A stretch of DNA of 26,565 bases, taken from an uncultured Clostridia bacterium. GTDB lineage: Bacteria; Bacillota; Clostridia; Oscillospirales; Acutalibacteraceae. A program made the position numbers and the translations under genes. The first letter of the stretch is position 1. Every line of letters starts with the position of its first letter. Shown piece by piece: positions 6,935 to 15,547 of the stretch. The notes below the pieces were generated by a model. It was not told the origin of the DNA. It saw only the letters and a list, made by a program, of their open reading frames with translations, and searched no databases. Location: assembly GCA_947626485.1 (NCBI GenBank), contig CANQSG010000010.1, forward strand, positions 1 through 26,565, read 5' to 3'.

Positions 6935-7861
6935 GTGGACTATTATCTCAACCCCGCCGCGCTTTCGGCGGCCTTTCCCGTGCCGAGCGACGTCGTCGAC
7001 CGACACATCCGGCTCGCGGGCGCGGTGCAGCTCAAAGTCCTGCTCTTCGCCCTGCGGCATCAGGCCGACGGCGCGGACGCGGACGCGGCGGCGCAGGCGC
7101 TCGGCATTCCCGCGGCCGACGTCGGCGACGCGCTGCGCTTCTGGTGCGACGCGGGCATTCTGCTGCCCCGGCAGGCGCCCGTCCCCGCCGAACCGGAAAA
7201 GCCGGCGGAACAACAGAAAAAAGCCGTGCGCGCCGCCGCCGTCAAGCCCACGCGGGAGGAGATCGCCCGCCGGGGCGCCGAGAGCGAGGAAATTCGCTTC
7301 CTGCTGAGCGAAGCGCAGCAGAAATTCGGGCGCGGACTGCGGCAGAGCGAGGCGTCGACCCTCGTCTGGCTGCACGACGACGAGGGCATGAGCGTCGCGT
7401 TGATTTTAATGCTGGTGGAATTCGCCCGTTCGCAGAAAAAATGCAACGTCGGCTTTATCGAGCGCACCGCCGTCGACTGGATCAACAGCGGCGTCGACTC
7501 CATTTCCGCCGCCGAGCAGCGCATCTCCGACCTCGCGCGGCAGCAGACGGCATGGGGTATCGTCTCGAGCGCCATGGGGCTCGAGCAGCGGCTGCCGAGC
7601 GCGAAGGAGCTGACGCTGGCGGACCTTTGGGTCACGGAATGGAAGTTCAGCCGCGAAATGCTGCGCGCCGCCTACGACCAATGCGTCGACGCGACGTCCC
7701 GCGTTTCGATGGCGTATATCAAGAAGATTTTAGAGCGCTGGCACCGCGACGGCGTCACAAGCCCCGACGCCATCCCCCGCGCCGCTTCGGCGAAAAAGCC
7801 GGAATCCTACGCCGCGTATGACCTCGACCTCGTGGAAGCGATGCTCGACCGCGACGATTAA
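6935..7861 (+). CDS. DnaD-domain primosome protein
   Basis: A 308-residue protein resembling Firmicute DnaD/DnaB initiation proteins, which remodel DNA and help recruit the helicase loader at origins and restart sites. An N-terminal winged-helix-like region (about 20-80) is followed by an Ala/Pro/Lys linker. Two DnaD-type helical modules follow: about 115-200 (ARSQKKCNVGFIERTAVDWI then NSGVDS) and about 235-285 (AYIKKILERWHRDGVTSPDA). The second shows the YxxxIxxxW core of the family. It starts with GTG, preceded by AAAGGGG about 8 bases upstream; there is no suitable ATG. The helicase loader gene begins 16 bases downstream, so the two are co-transcribed, as expected for partners. Confidence 0.9.
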   Translation: MDYYLNPAALSAAFPVPSDVVDRHIRLAGAVQLKVLLFALRHQADGADADAAAQALGIPAADVGDALRFWCDAGILLPRQAPVPAEPEKPAEQQKKAVRAAAVKPTREEIARRGAESEEIRFLLSEAQQKFGRGLRQSEASTLVWLHDDEGMSVALILMLVEFARSQKKCNVGFIERTAVDWINSGVDSISAAEQRISDLARQQTAWGIVSSAMGLEQRLPSAKELTLADLWVTEWKFSREMLRAAYDQCVDATSRVSMAYIKKILERWHRDGVTSPDAIPRAASAKKPESYAAYDLDLVEAMLDRDD

Positions 7862-7877
7862 AAAGGAAGGGAAAGCC

Positions 7878-8855
7878 ATGAAGACCCAGCAGGCGTATCT
7901 GAGCGACGCGTTGGCGCAGGTGCAGGCGCGCCGCCGGACAAACCTCGCCGTTTACCGCGCCGAACGCGCGGCGGCGGAGGACGCCGAACCCCGCCTCGTC
8001 GAAATCGAGCGGGAGATGACGGCGCTCGGCGCCGAGCTCGCGCGCACCGCCCTCGCGGGCAAATCGGAAGCCCTCGCGGCGCTGCGGGAGCGGTTGCAGG
8101 CGCTCTCCACCGAAAAACAGGCGCTGCTTGCCGCCCGGCACCTCGTCGAGCCGAAGGCGGACTGCGCGCTGTGCGGCGACACCGGCTATCGGCGGGGCGC
8201 GCTTTGCGACTGCGTCAAATCGCTCGCCCGGCGGCAGATGTACGCCGACCTGTCGAAGGAGTGCCCCATCGGCGACTGCACCTTCGACAATTTCGACCTG
8301 TCCTATTACCCCGACGTGACCGACGAGCACGGGCAGAACCCCCGCCGCCGCATGACGCAGATTCTCGCGCTCTGCCGCGAGTACGCCGAGACCTTCGCCC
8401 CCGGCGCGTCGGCGAACCTGCTCTTTATCGGCAAGACGGGGCTCGGCAAGACGCATTTGTCGCTTAGCATCGCGGCGCGGGTGCTCGAACGGGGCTTCGG
8501 CGTCGTGTACGGTGCGGCGCAGAACCTGCTTTCCCCCGTCTCGCAGGAATATTTCCGCTTTTCGGGCGAGGACGACCGCATGCGGGCGCTGCTGGAGTGC
8601 GACCTGCTGATTATCGACGACCTCGGCACCGAGCTGCACAGCAGCTTCACAAACGCCGTGATCTACAACCTGCTCAACACCCGCCTGCTGCAAAAGCGGC
8701 CGACGATCCTCAACACGAACCTCTCCCTGCCCGAGCTCGAGGCGCAGTATGAGCCGCGGGTCTCCTCCCGGCTGATCGGGGAATACACCCTCAAACGCTT
8801 CCTCGGCGCCGACATTCGCCAGCGCAAAGCCCTCGAACGCGGGGCGAACAACTGA
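7878..8855 (+). CDS. DnaI/DnaC-like replicative helicase loader ATPase
   Basis: A 325-residue AAA+ ATPase that loads the hexameric replicative helicase. A coiled-coil-like N-terminus (about 25-90) leads into a zinc-binding cluster, C96/C99 and C110/C112 (CALCGDTGYRRGALCDC). The Walker A motif is GKTGLGKT (185-192), Walker B is LLIIDD (243-248), a sensor asparagine lies in LNTNL (278-282), and an arginine finger candidate is in SSRLIG (about 298). This zinc-finger plus AAA+ order is typical of Clostridia homologues. The ATG at 7878 follows AAGGAAGGGAAAGCC; a frame extension 60 bases upstream would overlap the dnaD-like gene without a ribosome site. The function is well supported by the DnaD neighbour. 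Confidence 0.92.
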   Translation: MKTQQAYLSDALAQVQARRRTNLAVYRAERAAAEDAEPRLVEIEREMTALGAELARTALAGKSEALAALRERLQALSTEKQALLAARHLVEPKADCALCGDTGYRRGALCDCVKSLARRQMYADLSKECPIGDCTFDNFDLSYYPDVTDEHGQNPRRRMTQILALCREYAETFAPGASANLLFIGKTGLGKTHLSLSIAARVLERGFGVVYGAAQNLLSPVSQEYFRFSGEDDRMRALLECDLLIIDDLGTELHSSFTNAVIYNLLNTRLLQKRPTILNTNLSLPELEAQYEPRVSSRLIGEYTLKRFLGADIRQRKALERGANN

Positions 8856-8863
8856 AAAAAGCG

Positions 8864-8900
8864 AAAAAATTCCCGCCGCAGCGGTCGGCTGTGACGGGAA
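8864..8900 (-). terminator. Probable terminator for the membrane-protein gene
   Basis: On the minus strand TTCCCG (8900-8895) and CGGGAA (8875-8870) form a 6-bp stem. The loop can fold further (GCCG/CGGC), and a six-base T run follows (8869-8864). It is less convincing for the plus-strand dnaI transcript, where the following T's are interrupted. Confidence 0.55.
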
Positions 8901-8918
8901 CGTTTTGAAAAAGAAAAA

Positions 8919-9596
8919 TCAGTCGGCGTCGGCTTCGTCGACTTCCCCGGCGCCCTGTGCGCGGGCGCGGCGGCGCTCCTTTTTATCGGTCGGGCGCTCG
9001 TAAAGCCGCTGCCAGTTTTCCTGCAAAAAGGCGTCCCAATCCGCGCCGTTCATGGTCTCCATCCCGGCGCCGTACTGCTCATAAAGCGCGTCGGCAGCCG
9101 CGCGGTAGGCGCGCCGTTCGAGGAACGCCGCCCGCAGCAGGACAAAGCAGAGCCAGCCCGAAAGCACCGTCAACACCGCCATCGGGACGAGGTGCCGCAC
9201 GTAAAAAGACAAGCGCAAAAGGCCGGTCGGCGTGCGACAAATTCGTAAAAACAGCGCCGTCAGCGCGATACTCGGCGCCAGCGTAAACAGGAATTGCAGC
9301 AGCCCCTGCCGCAGGATCAGCAGCACGAGCGCTGCGATATAAAACGCAAGGCACACGCCGACGGTAATGACCCACTGCTGTTTTTCGGCAACCTGACCGT
9401 CTGGTGCAGCCCCGTCGAGCAACTCAAAGCCCACGCCGAGCAGAAACAGCGCCAGCACGCCGGCGGTATAGGCGAAGGCGAGGATATACAGCAGGCGGCT
9501 CCACCAAAACGCGCGGCCGTCGGGTCGGATATAGCGCGTGCCGCGTTCGAGCAGGCGGGCGCGGACGTGCTCCATCAGCTGCGGATGATATTTCAT
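8919..9596 (-). CDS. Hypothetical integral membrane protein
   Basis: I do not recognise the family. The 225-residue product begins with a hydrophilic, arginine-rich segment (about 1-28). It then has hydrophobic stretches at about 30-55 (LLYILAFAYTAGVLALFLLG), about 70-118 (one or two helices) and about 125-155 (HLVPMAVLTVLSGWLCFVLL), giving three or four membrane helices. It ends with a charged tail rich in Lys, Arg, Glu and Asp, probably cytoplasmic. There are no catalytic motifs. The ATG at 9596 is chosen because AAGGAG lies 9 bases before it. It has its own promoter and a probable terminator. The neighbours, a helicase loader and a tRNA methyltransferase, give no functional hint. Confidence 0.72.
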   Translation of the reverse strand: MKYHPQLMEHVRARLLERGTRYIRPDGRAFWWSRLLYILAFAYTAGVLALFLLGVGFELLDGAAPDGQVAEKQQWVITVGVCLAFYIAALVLLILRQGLLQFLFTLAPSIALTALFLRICRTPTGLLRLSFYVRHLVPMAVLTVLSGWLCFVLLRAAFLERRAYRAAADALYEQYGAGMETMNGADWDAFLQENWQRLYERPTDKKERRRARAQGAGEVDEADAD

Positions 9597-9666
9597 TTCC
9601 AAAAACTCCTTGAATCCCGTGTCAAACACAGGTCTGCTGCGGCGGCCGGACAGCCCCGCTCGTTTT

Positions 9667-9695
9667 AGTATACCACACCCCCACCCAAATGACAA
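9667..9695 (-). promoter_or_regulatory. Promoter of the membrane-protein gene
   Basis: On the minus strand TTGTCA (9695-9690), a 17-bp spacer and TATACT (9672-9667). The transcript leader is about 65 bases. Confidence 0.78.
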
Positions 9696-9780
9696 GTCTT
9701 TATCCGCTGCCTCCCGGTTCTCGCCGCCACTTAGAACCCCGACCGTTTTTCTGATATGGAAATTTTTCCTTATTTCCCCG

Positions 9781-9821
9781 CGCGGCGGTTTGCCGCGGAA
9801 AGGAGGCTTTTATGCCGCGGC
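9781..9821 (+). promoter_or_regulatory. Competing GC hairpins around the trmL ribosome binding site
   Basis: GCCGCGG (9792-9798) can pair with CGCGGC just upstream (9781-9786, 6 bp, 5-base loop). It can instead pair with CCGCGGC at codons 2-4 of trmL (9815-9821, 7 bp). The second fold encloses AAAGGAGG (9799-9806) and the ATG in a 16-base loop. The folds are mutually exclusive. In a GC-rich genome this may be chance. Confidence 0.35.
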
Positions 9822-10339
9822 TGAACATTGTGCTCGTCGAGCCGGAGATCCCGCAGAACACCGGCAACGTCGCCCGCACCTGCGCCGCGACGGGGGCGCG
9901 GCTGCACCTTGTCGAGCCGATGGGCTTTGCCGTCGACGACAAAAAATTAAAGCGCGCCGGGCTCGACTACTGGCACCTGCTCGACATCACCCGTTACCCC
10001 TCCCTCGACGCCTTTTTTGCCCAGAACGCCGGCCCCTTTTTCTTCTTTACGACCAAGGCGCGGCGGGTCTATTCCGACGTTGCTTACCCCGACGGCGCCT
10101 ATCTCGTCTTCGGCAAGGAGACGCGCGGCCTGCCCGAGGAGCTGCTGCTGCGCCACCCCGACGCCTGCGTGCGGATTCCGATGATCGGACAAGCGCGCAG
10201 TCTGAACCTCTCCAACAGCGTCGCCGTGGGCGTTTTCGAGGCGCTGCGCCAGTGGAATTTCCCCGCGTTGCAGAACTTCGGCCAACTGCACAACTATCGC
10301 TGGGAGGACGGCGGCGAAATTTCGAAAGAAAATGGTTGA
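9812..10339 (+). CDS. trmL: tRNA (cytidine/uridine-34 2'-O)-methyltransferase TrmL
   Basis: A 175-residue SPOUT-class methyltransferase that 2'-O-methylates the wobble nucleotide of certain leucine tRNAs using SAM. The start NIVLVEPEIPQNTGNVART is the hallmark of TrmL/YibK (N-T-G-N). YLVFGKETRGLPEELL and RSLNLSNSVAVGVFEALRQW form the trefoil-knot SAM-binding region. The length is typical. AAAGGAGG lies 5 bases before the ATG. No clear promoter box is visible in front of it. The following glycolytic operon has its own promoter, whose -35 box overlaps this gene's stop codon, so trmL transcripts may run into pgk. Confidence 0.93.
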   Translation: MPRLNIVLVEPEIPQNTGNVARTCAATGARLHLVEPMGFAVDDKKLKRAGLDYWHLLDITRYPSLDAFFAQNAGPFFFFTTKARRVYSDVAYPDGAYLVFGKETRGLPEELLLRHPDACVRIPMIGQARSLNLSNSVAVGVFEALRQWNFPALQNFGQLHNYRWEDGGEISKENG

Positions 10340-10363
10340 AAATCCGGAAATTTGTGTTAAAAT
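10336..10363 (+). promoter_or_regulatory. Promoter of the pgk operon
   Basis: TTGAAA (10336-10341), a 16-bp spacer and TAAAAT (10358-10363) with an upstream TG. The -35 box includes the TGA stop codon of trmL (10337-10339). The leader to the pgk ATG is about 33 bases. Confidence 0.7.
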
Positions 10364-10402
10364 AATAACAGCGAAAAAAACGTGTGAAAGGAAATTGATT
10401 CT

Positions 10403-11614
10403 ATGACCGCTCTCAACAAAAAAACCGTCGACGACCTGAACGTCAAGGGCCGCAAGGTCCTCGTCCGCTGTGACTTCAACGTGCCGCTGAAAAACGGCGT
10501 CATCACCGACGAGAACCGCATCGTGGCCGCCCTGCCGACCATCCGCAAGCTGATTGCCGACGGCGGCAAGGTCATCCTCTGCTCCCACCTCGGCAAGCCG
10601 AAGGGCGAGCCCAAGCCCGAGCTGAGCCTCGCGCCGGTCGCGAAGCGCCTCAGCGAGCTGCTCGGCCAGCCCGTCGTCTTCGCGGCGGACGATACCGTCG
10701 TCGGCGACAATGCCCGCGCCGCGGTCGCCGCCATGAAAGACGGCGACGTCGTGCTGCTCGAAAACACCCGCTATCGCGCCGAGGAGACCAAGAACGGCGA
10801 AGCCTTCAGCCGCGAGCTCGGCGAGCTGGCCGACGTCTTTGTCAACGACGCCTTCGGCACCGCCCACCGCGCCCACTGCTCGACGGTCGGCGTCGTCGAT
10901 TACGTCAGCGAGGCCGTCGCCGGTTACCTCATCGGCAAGGAGCTGCACTACCTCGGCAGCGCGGTCGACGATCCCGTCCGCCCCTTCGTCACGATTCTCG
11001 GCGGCGCCAAGGTCGCCGACAAGCTCTCGGTCATTGAAAACCTGCTGAACAAGGCCGACACCCTCATCATCGGCGGCGGCATGGCCTACACCTTCCTGGC
11101 CGCCAAGGGGTACAGCGTCGGCCATTCCCTGCTCGACAACGAGAAGATCGACTATTGCCGCGACATGATGCAGAAGGCCGCCGAAAAGGGCGTCAAGCTG
11201 CTGCTGCCGGTCGACTGCATCGGCGCCGACCACTTCCCCGACCCGATCGACGAGAAGCTCGACGTCGCGGTTTACGACGCCGACAAGATCCCCGCCAATG
11301 AGATGGGGCTGGACATCGGCCCGAAGACCGCCGCCCTCTTCGCCGCGGAGGTCAAATCCGCCAAGACCGTCGTCTGGAACGGCCCAATGGGCGTTTCGGA
11401 GAACGAAGCCCTCGCGCAGGGCACCATCGCCGTCGCGAAGGCCCTCGCCGAGACCGACGCCGTGACGATCATCGGCGGCGGCGACAGCGCGGCTGCCGTC
11501 AACAACCTCGGCTTCGGCGACAAGATGAGCCACATCTCCACCGGCGGCGGCGCCTCGCTCGAATTCTTAGAGGGCAAGGAGCTGCCCGGTATCGCGGCGC
11601 TCAACGACAAATAA
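10403..11614 (+). CDS. pgk: Phosphoglycerate kinase
   Basis: A 403-residue monomeric enzyme that transfers the acyl phosphate of 1,3-bisphosphoglycerate to ADP, the first ATP-yielding step of glycolysis. Signature segments are VLVRCDFNVPLKNG (about 19-32), the substrate-binding VNDAFGTAHRAHCSTVG (about 148-164), ILGGAKVADK, the hinge region near VWNGPMGVSE, and the C-terminal GGGDSAAAV and HISTGGGASLEFLEG. The length is normal. AAAGGAAA precedes the ATG. Lysine is mostly AAG and codons are tightly biased to G/C endings, as expected of a highly expressed gene. It heads the pgk-tpiA-gpmI run; the usual companions gap and eno are not in this window. Confidence 0.98.
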   Translation: MTALNKKTVDDLNVKGRKVLVRCDFNVPLKNGVITDENRIVAALPTIRKLIADGGKVILCSHLGKPKGEPKPELSLAPVAKRLSELLGQPVVFAADDTVVGDNARAAVAAMKDGDVVLLENTRYRAEETKNGEAFSRELGELADVFVNDAFGTAHRAHCSTVGVVDYVSEAVAGYLIGKELHYLGSAVDDPVRPFVTILGGAKVADKLSVIENLLNKADTLIIGGGMAYTFLAAKGYSVGHSLLDNEKIDYCRDMMQKAAEKGVKLLLPVDCIGADHFPDPIDEKLDVAVYDADKIPANEMGLDIGPKTAALFAAEVKSAKTVVWNGPMGVSENEALAQGTIAVAKALAETDAVTIIGGGDSAAAVNNLGFGDKMSHISTGGGASLEFLEGKELPGIAALNDK

Positions 11615-11637
11615 AATCCCCTTCGCATCCCGATCTC

Positions 11638-11666
11638 CCGGCGCGGCGCTCTGCCGCGCCGGTTTT
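11638..11666 (+). terminator. Hairpin between pgk and tpiA, possible partial terminator
   Basis: A GC-only 10-bp stem (CCGGCGCGGC at 11638-11647 with 11653-11662), a 5-base loop and TTTT. The T run is short, so it may attenuate transcription or stabilise the pgk message rather than stop transcription fully. Confidence 0.6.
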
Positions 11667-11727
11667 CGAGCGACGAGACGATTTTTTCTCCACCCCACGA
11701 CCCGAAAACAGAAAGGAAGTTTTTTCA

Positions 11728-12495
11728 ATGAACAAAGCCAAACGCGCCGCCGTGATCGCCGGCAACTGGAAAATGAACAAGACCCCGTCCGAGACCGCCG
11801 CGCTCATCGAAGAGATGAAGCCGCTGGTCGCCGACGCCGACTGCGGCGTCGTGCTCTGCGTGCCCTTTGTCGACCTGCCCGCCGCCCTCGACGCGGCGAA
11901 GGGCAGCAACATCAAGATCGGCGCGCAGAACTGCCATTTTAAGGAATCCGGCGCCTACACCGGCGAGATTTCCGCCGCCATGCTCTGCGAGCTCGGCGTC
12001 GAATACGTCATCATCGGCCACAGCGAGCGCCGCACCTACTTCGGCGAGACCGACGAGACCGTCAACCTGCGCACCCGCGCCGTGCTCGACGCCGGCCTGA
12101 CCGCCATCGTCTGCGTCGGCGAATCGCTGACCCAGCGCGAGCAGGGCGTGACTGCCGAGCTCGTCGCGTTGCAGACGAAGATCGCGCTGCGCGACGTGCC
12201 CGCCGAGCAACTTTCGCGCGTCATCATCGCCTACGAGCCGGTCTGGGCGATCGGCACCGGCAAGACCGCGACGGCGGCGCAGGCGAACGAGGTCAACGCC
12301 GTCATCCGCGCGACGGTCGCCTCGCTCTACGGCGACGCGGCTGCCGAGGCGCTGACGGTGCAGTACGGCGGCTCGATGAACGCCGGAAATGCGGCGGAAC
12401 TGCTCGACCAGCCCGACGTCGACGGCGGCCTGATCGGCGGCGCTTCCCTGAAAGCCGCCGACTTCGCGACGATCGTCCGGGCGGCGAGCCGATAA
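11728..12495 (+). CDS. tpiA: Triosephosphate isomerase
   Basis: A 255-residue TIM-barrel enzyme interconverting dihydroxyacetone phosphate and glyceraldehyde 3-phosphate. GNWKMNK (about 12-18) carries the catalytic lysine, YVIIGHSERR the electrophilic histidine, AYEPVWAIGTGKTAT the catalytic glutamate and start of loop 6, and VQYGGSMN plus GLIGGASL the phosphate-binding loops. All active-site residues are present and the length is standard. GAAAGGAAG precedes the ATG. It lies 113 bases after pgk and 24 bases before gpmI, in the order common in Firmicute glycolytic operons. Confidence 0.98.
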   Translation: MNKAKRAAVIAGNWKMNKTPSETAALIEEMKPLVADADCGVVLCVPFVDLPAALDAAKGSNIKIGAQNCHFKESGAYTGEISAAMLCELGVEYVIIGHSERRTYFGETDETVNLRTRAVLDAGLTAIVCVGESLTQREQGVTAELVALQTKIALRDVPAEQLSRVIIAYEPVWAIGTGKTATAAQANEVNAVIRATVASLYGDAAAEALTVQYGGSMNAGNAAELLDQPDVDGGLIGGASLKAADFATIVRAASR

Positions 12496-12519
12496 CCGGA
12501 CGGGAAAGGACACCGCGCC

Positions 12520-14058
12520 ATGAAACAACCGATCGTTTTAACCATTATGGACGGATTCGGCCTGAACCCCGGCGCGCCGGGCAACGCCATTGAAGCCGCC
12601 TCGACCCCGCGGCTCGACGCCCTGTTTGCGCAGTGGCCGCACACCCAAATCGGCGCCTCGGGCATGGACGTCGGCCTGCCCGACGGGCAGATGGGCAACA
12701 GCGAGGTCGGCCACACCAACATCGGCGCCGGGCGGGTGGTTTATCAGGAGCTGACCCGCATCACGAAGTCGATTTCCGACGGCGATTTCTTCGAAAACGA
12801 AGCCCTGCTTGCCGCCGTGCGCAGCTGCCGCGAAACGGGCGGCGCGCTGCACTTGATGGGGCTGCTGTCCGACGGCGGCGTGCACAGCCACATCGACCAT
12901 CTCTACGGCCTTGTCGAGCTCGCGAAGCGCGAGGGACTTTCCCGCGTCTACATTCACGCCCTGCTCGACGGGCGCGACGTGCCGCCCGCCTCGGCCGCCG
13001 ACTACATCGAGGCCTGCGAGAAGCGGCTCGCGCAGATCGGCGTCGGCAAGATCGCCACGGTGCTCGGCCGATTCTACGGCATGGATCGCGACAACCGCTG
13101 GGATCGCGTCGAAAAGGCCTACCGCGCGCTGACGCTCGGCGAGGGCGTGCAGACCGATGCGCCCGCCGCTGCGGTGCGCGCCTCTTACGAAACGATCGAC
13201 GCCGACGGCAAGCATCTGACCGATGAATTCGTCCTGCCGACCGTCGTCGCGGGCACCGCGCGCATTTCGAACGGCGACAGCGTGATCTTCTTCAACTTCC
13301 GCCCCGACCGCGCGCGGGAGATCACCCGCGCCTTTGTCGACCCGGATTTTGCCGGCTTCGACCGCCCCGGCGGGAAGCTGGAGCTCTGCTACGTCTGCAT
13401 GACCCAGTACGACGCGACGATGCCCAACGTGCAGGTCGCCTATCGGCCGCAGACCCTCGAAAACACGCTGGGCGAATATCTCGCGAAGCGCGGCATGACC
13501 CAGCTGCGCATCGCCGAGACCGAAAAATACGCCCACGTGACCTTCTTCTTCAACGGCGGCCGCGAGGTGCTGTTCGAGGGCGAGGACCGCATTTTGGTCG
13601 CCTCGCCCAAGGTCGCGACCTATGATCTACAGCCCGAAATGAGCGCGCCGGAAGTCTGCGACAAGGTCTGCGCCGCCATTGAGAGCGGCAACTACGACGT
13701 CGTGGTGCTCAACTTCGCCAACTGCGACATGGTCGGCCACACCGGGGTCTTCGAAGCCGCGGTCAAGGCCGTCGAGACGGTCGACGCCTGCGTCGGCAAG
13801 GTCGCCGACGCGACGCTGCGCATGGGCGGCGCGATGCTGCTGACCGCCGACCACGGCAACGCCGACCGCATGATCGACGCCGACGGTTCCCCCTTCACCG
13901 CCCACACCACCAACCCCGTCCCCCTCGTGCTCATCGGGCGGCAGGCGAAGCTTCGCGCGGGCGGGCGGCTCTGCGACCTGTCCCCCACCGTGCTCGACCT
14001 GCTGGGGCTGCCGCAGCCCGCCGAAATGACCGGGCAGTCTTTGCTTGAAAAAGCCTGA
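12520..14058 (+). CDS. gpmI: 2,3-bisphosphoglycerate-independent phosphoglycerate mutase
   Basis: A 512-residue manganese-dependent, alkaline-phosphatase-superfamily mutase interconverting 3- and 2-phosphoglycerate. MDGFGLNPGAPGNAI at the start gives a metal ligand. GNSEVGH (60-66) contains the phosphorylated serine, S61. DGRDVPP and FNFRPDRAREITRAF bind substrate. LTADHGNADRM near the C-terminus supplies the second metal site. The length matches the family. The ATG follows GGAAAGGA. It sits 24 bases after tpiA. No terminator is obvious before purB, 52 bases downstream, so co-transcription is likely. Confidence 0.98.
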   Translation: MKQPIVLTIMDGFGLNPGAPGNAIEAASTPRLDALFAQWPHTQIGASGMDVGLPDGQMGNSEVGHTNIGAGRVVYQELTRITKSISDGDFFENEALLAAVRSCRETGGALHLMGLLSDGGVHSHIDHLYGLVELAKREGLSRVYIHALLDGRDVPPASAADYIEACEKRLAQIGVGKIATVLGRFYGMDRDNRWDRVEKAYRALTLGEGVQTDAPAAAVRASYETIDADGKHLTDEFVLPTVVAGTARISNGDSVIFFNFRPDRAREITRAFVDPDFAGFDRPGGKLELCYVCMTQYDATMPNVQVAYRPQTLENTLGEYLAKRGMTQLRIAETEKYAHVTFFFNGGREVLFEGEDRILVASPKVATYDLQPEMSAPEVCDKVCAAIESGNYDVVVLNFANCDMVGHTGVFEAAVKAVETVDACVGKVADATLRMGGAMLLTADHGNADRMIDADGSPFTAHTTNPVPLVLIGRQAKLRAGGRLCDLSPTVLDLLGLPQPAEMTGQSLLEKA

Positions 14059-14110
14059 CCGCCCCGGCGATTCGCCCCTGAAAAACGCTACGGAAAGTGT
14101 GAAACAACAG

Positions 14111-15541
14111 ATGGAAAACGACCGCTATCAAAGCCCCTTCTGCACCCGCTACGCCGGGAAGGAAATGCAGTATCTCTTTTCGCCCGACAAGAAATTCACG
14201 ACCTGGCGCAAGCTGTGGATCGCGCTTGCCGAGGCGGAAATGGAGCTCGGCCTGCCCATCACGCAGGCGCAGATCGACGAGCTGAAGGCGCACGCGAACG
14301 ACATCGACTATGAAGCCGCCGCGAGAGAAGAGCGCCTCGTGCGGCACGACGTCATGGCGCACGTCCACGTTTACGGCGCGCAGTGTCCCTCCGCCGCCGG
14401 TATTATCCACCTCGGGGCGACCTCCTGCTACGTCGGGGACAACACCGACATCATCATCATGACCGAGGCACTGCGGCTCGTGCGGCGCAAGCTGCTCACC
14501 CTGCTCGGTCTCCTCGCCGATTTCGCCCGGAAATACAAGGACCTGCCGACCCTCGCCTTCACCCACTTCCAGCCGGCACAGCCGACGACGGTCGGCAAGC
14601 GCGCCACCCTCTGGCTCTACGACCTCGTGCTCGATTTGCAGGAGATCGACTACCGCATTTCGACCATGCGGCTGCTCGGCTCGAAGGGCACGACCGGCAC
14701 GCAGGCGAGCTTCGTCGAGCTCTTTGGGGGCGACGACGAAAAGATTCGGGCGCTCGAGCAGAAGATCGCGCAGAAGATGGGCTTCGAAAACGTCCAGCCC
14801 GTCTCGGGGCAGACCTATTCCCGCAAGGTCGACAGCTTCGTGCTCAACACCCTTTCCGGCCTGGCGCAGAGCGCGATGAAATTCTCGAACGACCTGCGGC
14901 TGTTGCAACACCTGAAAGAGGTCGAGGAGCCCTTTGAGGAAAATCAGATCGGCTCGTCCGCGATGGCCTACAAGCGCAACCCGATGCGCAGCGAGCGCAT
15001 TTCCTCGCTGGCGCGGTATGTGATCGCCGACACGTTGAACCCCGCCGTGACCGCCGCGACCCAGTGGTTCGAGCGCACCCTCGCCGATTCCGCCAACAAG
15101 CGCATTTCGGTGCCGGAGGCCTTCCTCGCGATCGACGCGATTTTAAATCTGTATATCAACGTCGCCGGCGGGCTGGTCGTCTACCCCAAGGTCATCGCCC
15201 AACACCTCGAACGCGAGCTGCCCTTTATGGCGACCGAAAACATCCTGATGCGCGCCGTCAAGAACGGCGGCGACCGACAGGAGCTGCACGAGATCATCCG
15301 CCGCCACTCGATGGCTGCGGCGCGCGTCGTCAAGGAGGAGGGCGGCGAGAACGACCTCGTCGACCGCATCGCCGCCGACGCGCGCTTCGGCATGACAAAG
15401 GCCGAGATCCTCGAAATTCTGCGACCCGAGAACTTCGTCGGCCGCGCCGGGGAACAGGTGACGGAATTCCTGCGCGACGTCGTCGAGCCGATTTTGCGCG
15501 ACAATGCCGACGCGGCGGCGGGTGACGCGCTCTTTGTCTGA
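14111..15541 (+). CDS. purB: Adenylosuccinate lyase
   Basis: A 476-residue member of the fumarase/aspartase superfamily. It removes fumarate from SAICAR and from adenylosuccinate in purine synthesis. The superfamily signature SSAMAYKRNPMRSERI lies at about 282-297; HLGATSCYVGDNTDI and the catalytic-histidine segment LAFTHFQPAQPTTVGKR also fit. The size and sequence resemble the longer Clostridia/eukaryotic type rather than the 430-residue Bacillus type. The start is uncertain: ATG at 14111 has only GGAAAG about 13 bases upstream, GTG at 14099 is too close to it, and a TTG at 14045 would overlap gpmI. A hairpin terminator follows. Confidence 0.95.
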   Translation: MENDRYQSPFCTRYAGKEMQYLFSPDKKFTTWRKLWIALAEAEMELGLPITQAQIDELKAHANDIDYEAAAREERLVRHDVMAHVHVYGAQCPSAAGIIHLGATSCYVGDNTDIIIMTEALRLVRRKLLTLLGLLADFARKYKDLPTLAFTHFQPAQPTTVGKRATLWLYDLVLDLQEIDYRISTMRLLGSKGTTGTQASFVELFGGDDEKIRALEQKIAQKMGFENVQPVSGQTYSRKVDSFVLNTLSGLAQSAMKFSNDLRLLQHLKEVEEPFEENQIGSSAMAYKRNPMRSERISSLARYVIADTLNPAVTAATQWFERTLADSANKRISVPEAFLAIDAILNLYINVAGGLVVYPKVIAQHLERELPFMATENILMRAVKNGGDRQELHEIIRRHSMAAARVVKEEGGENDLVDRIAADARFGMTKAEILEILRPENFVGRAGEQVTEFLRDVVEPILRDNADAAAGDALFV

Positions 15542-15547
15542 CGAAAT

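Noticed and set aside
7060..7635. Serine/alanine-rich minus-strand frame opposite the DnaD gene
   Set aside because: It is a low-complexity mirror of a real gene with no start signals.
9700..9800. Promoter for trmL
   Set aside because: No -10/-35 combination better than chance is visible, although the ribosome site is strong.
9947..11533. Long minus-strand open frame of over 500 codons opposite trmL and pgk
   Set aside because: It is antisense to two certain genes. Its valine/aspartate/alanine-rich translation is the usual mirror of G/C-ending codons, and it has no ribosome site or family motif.
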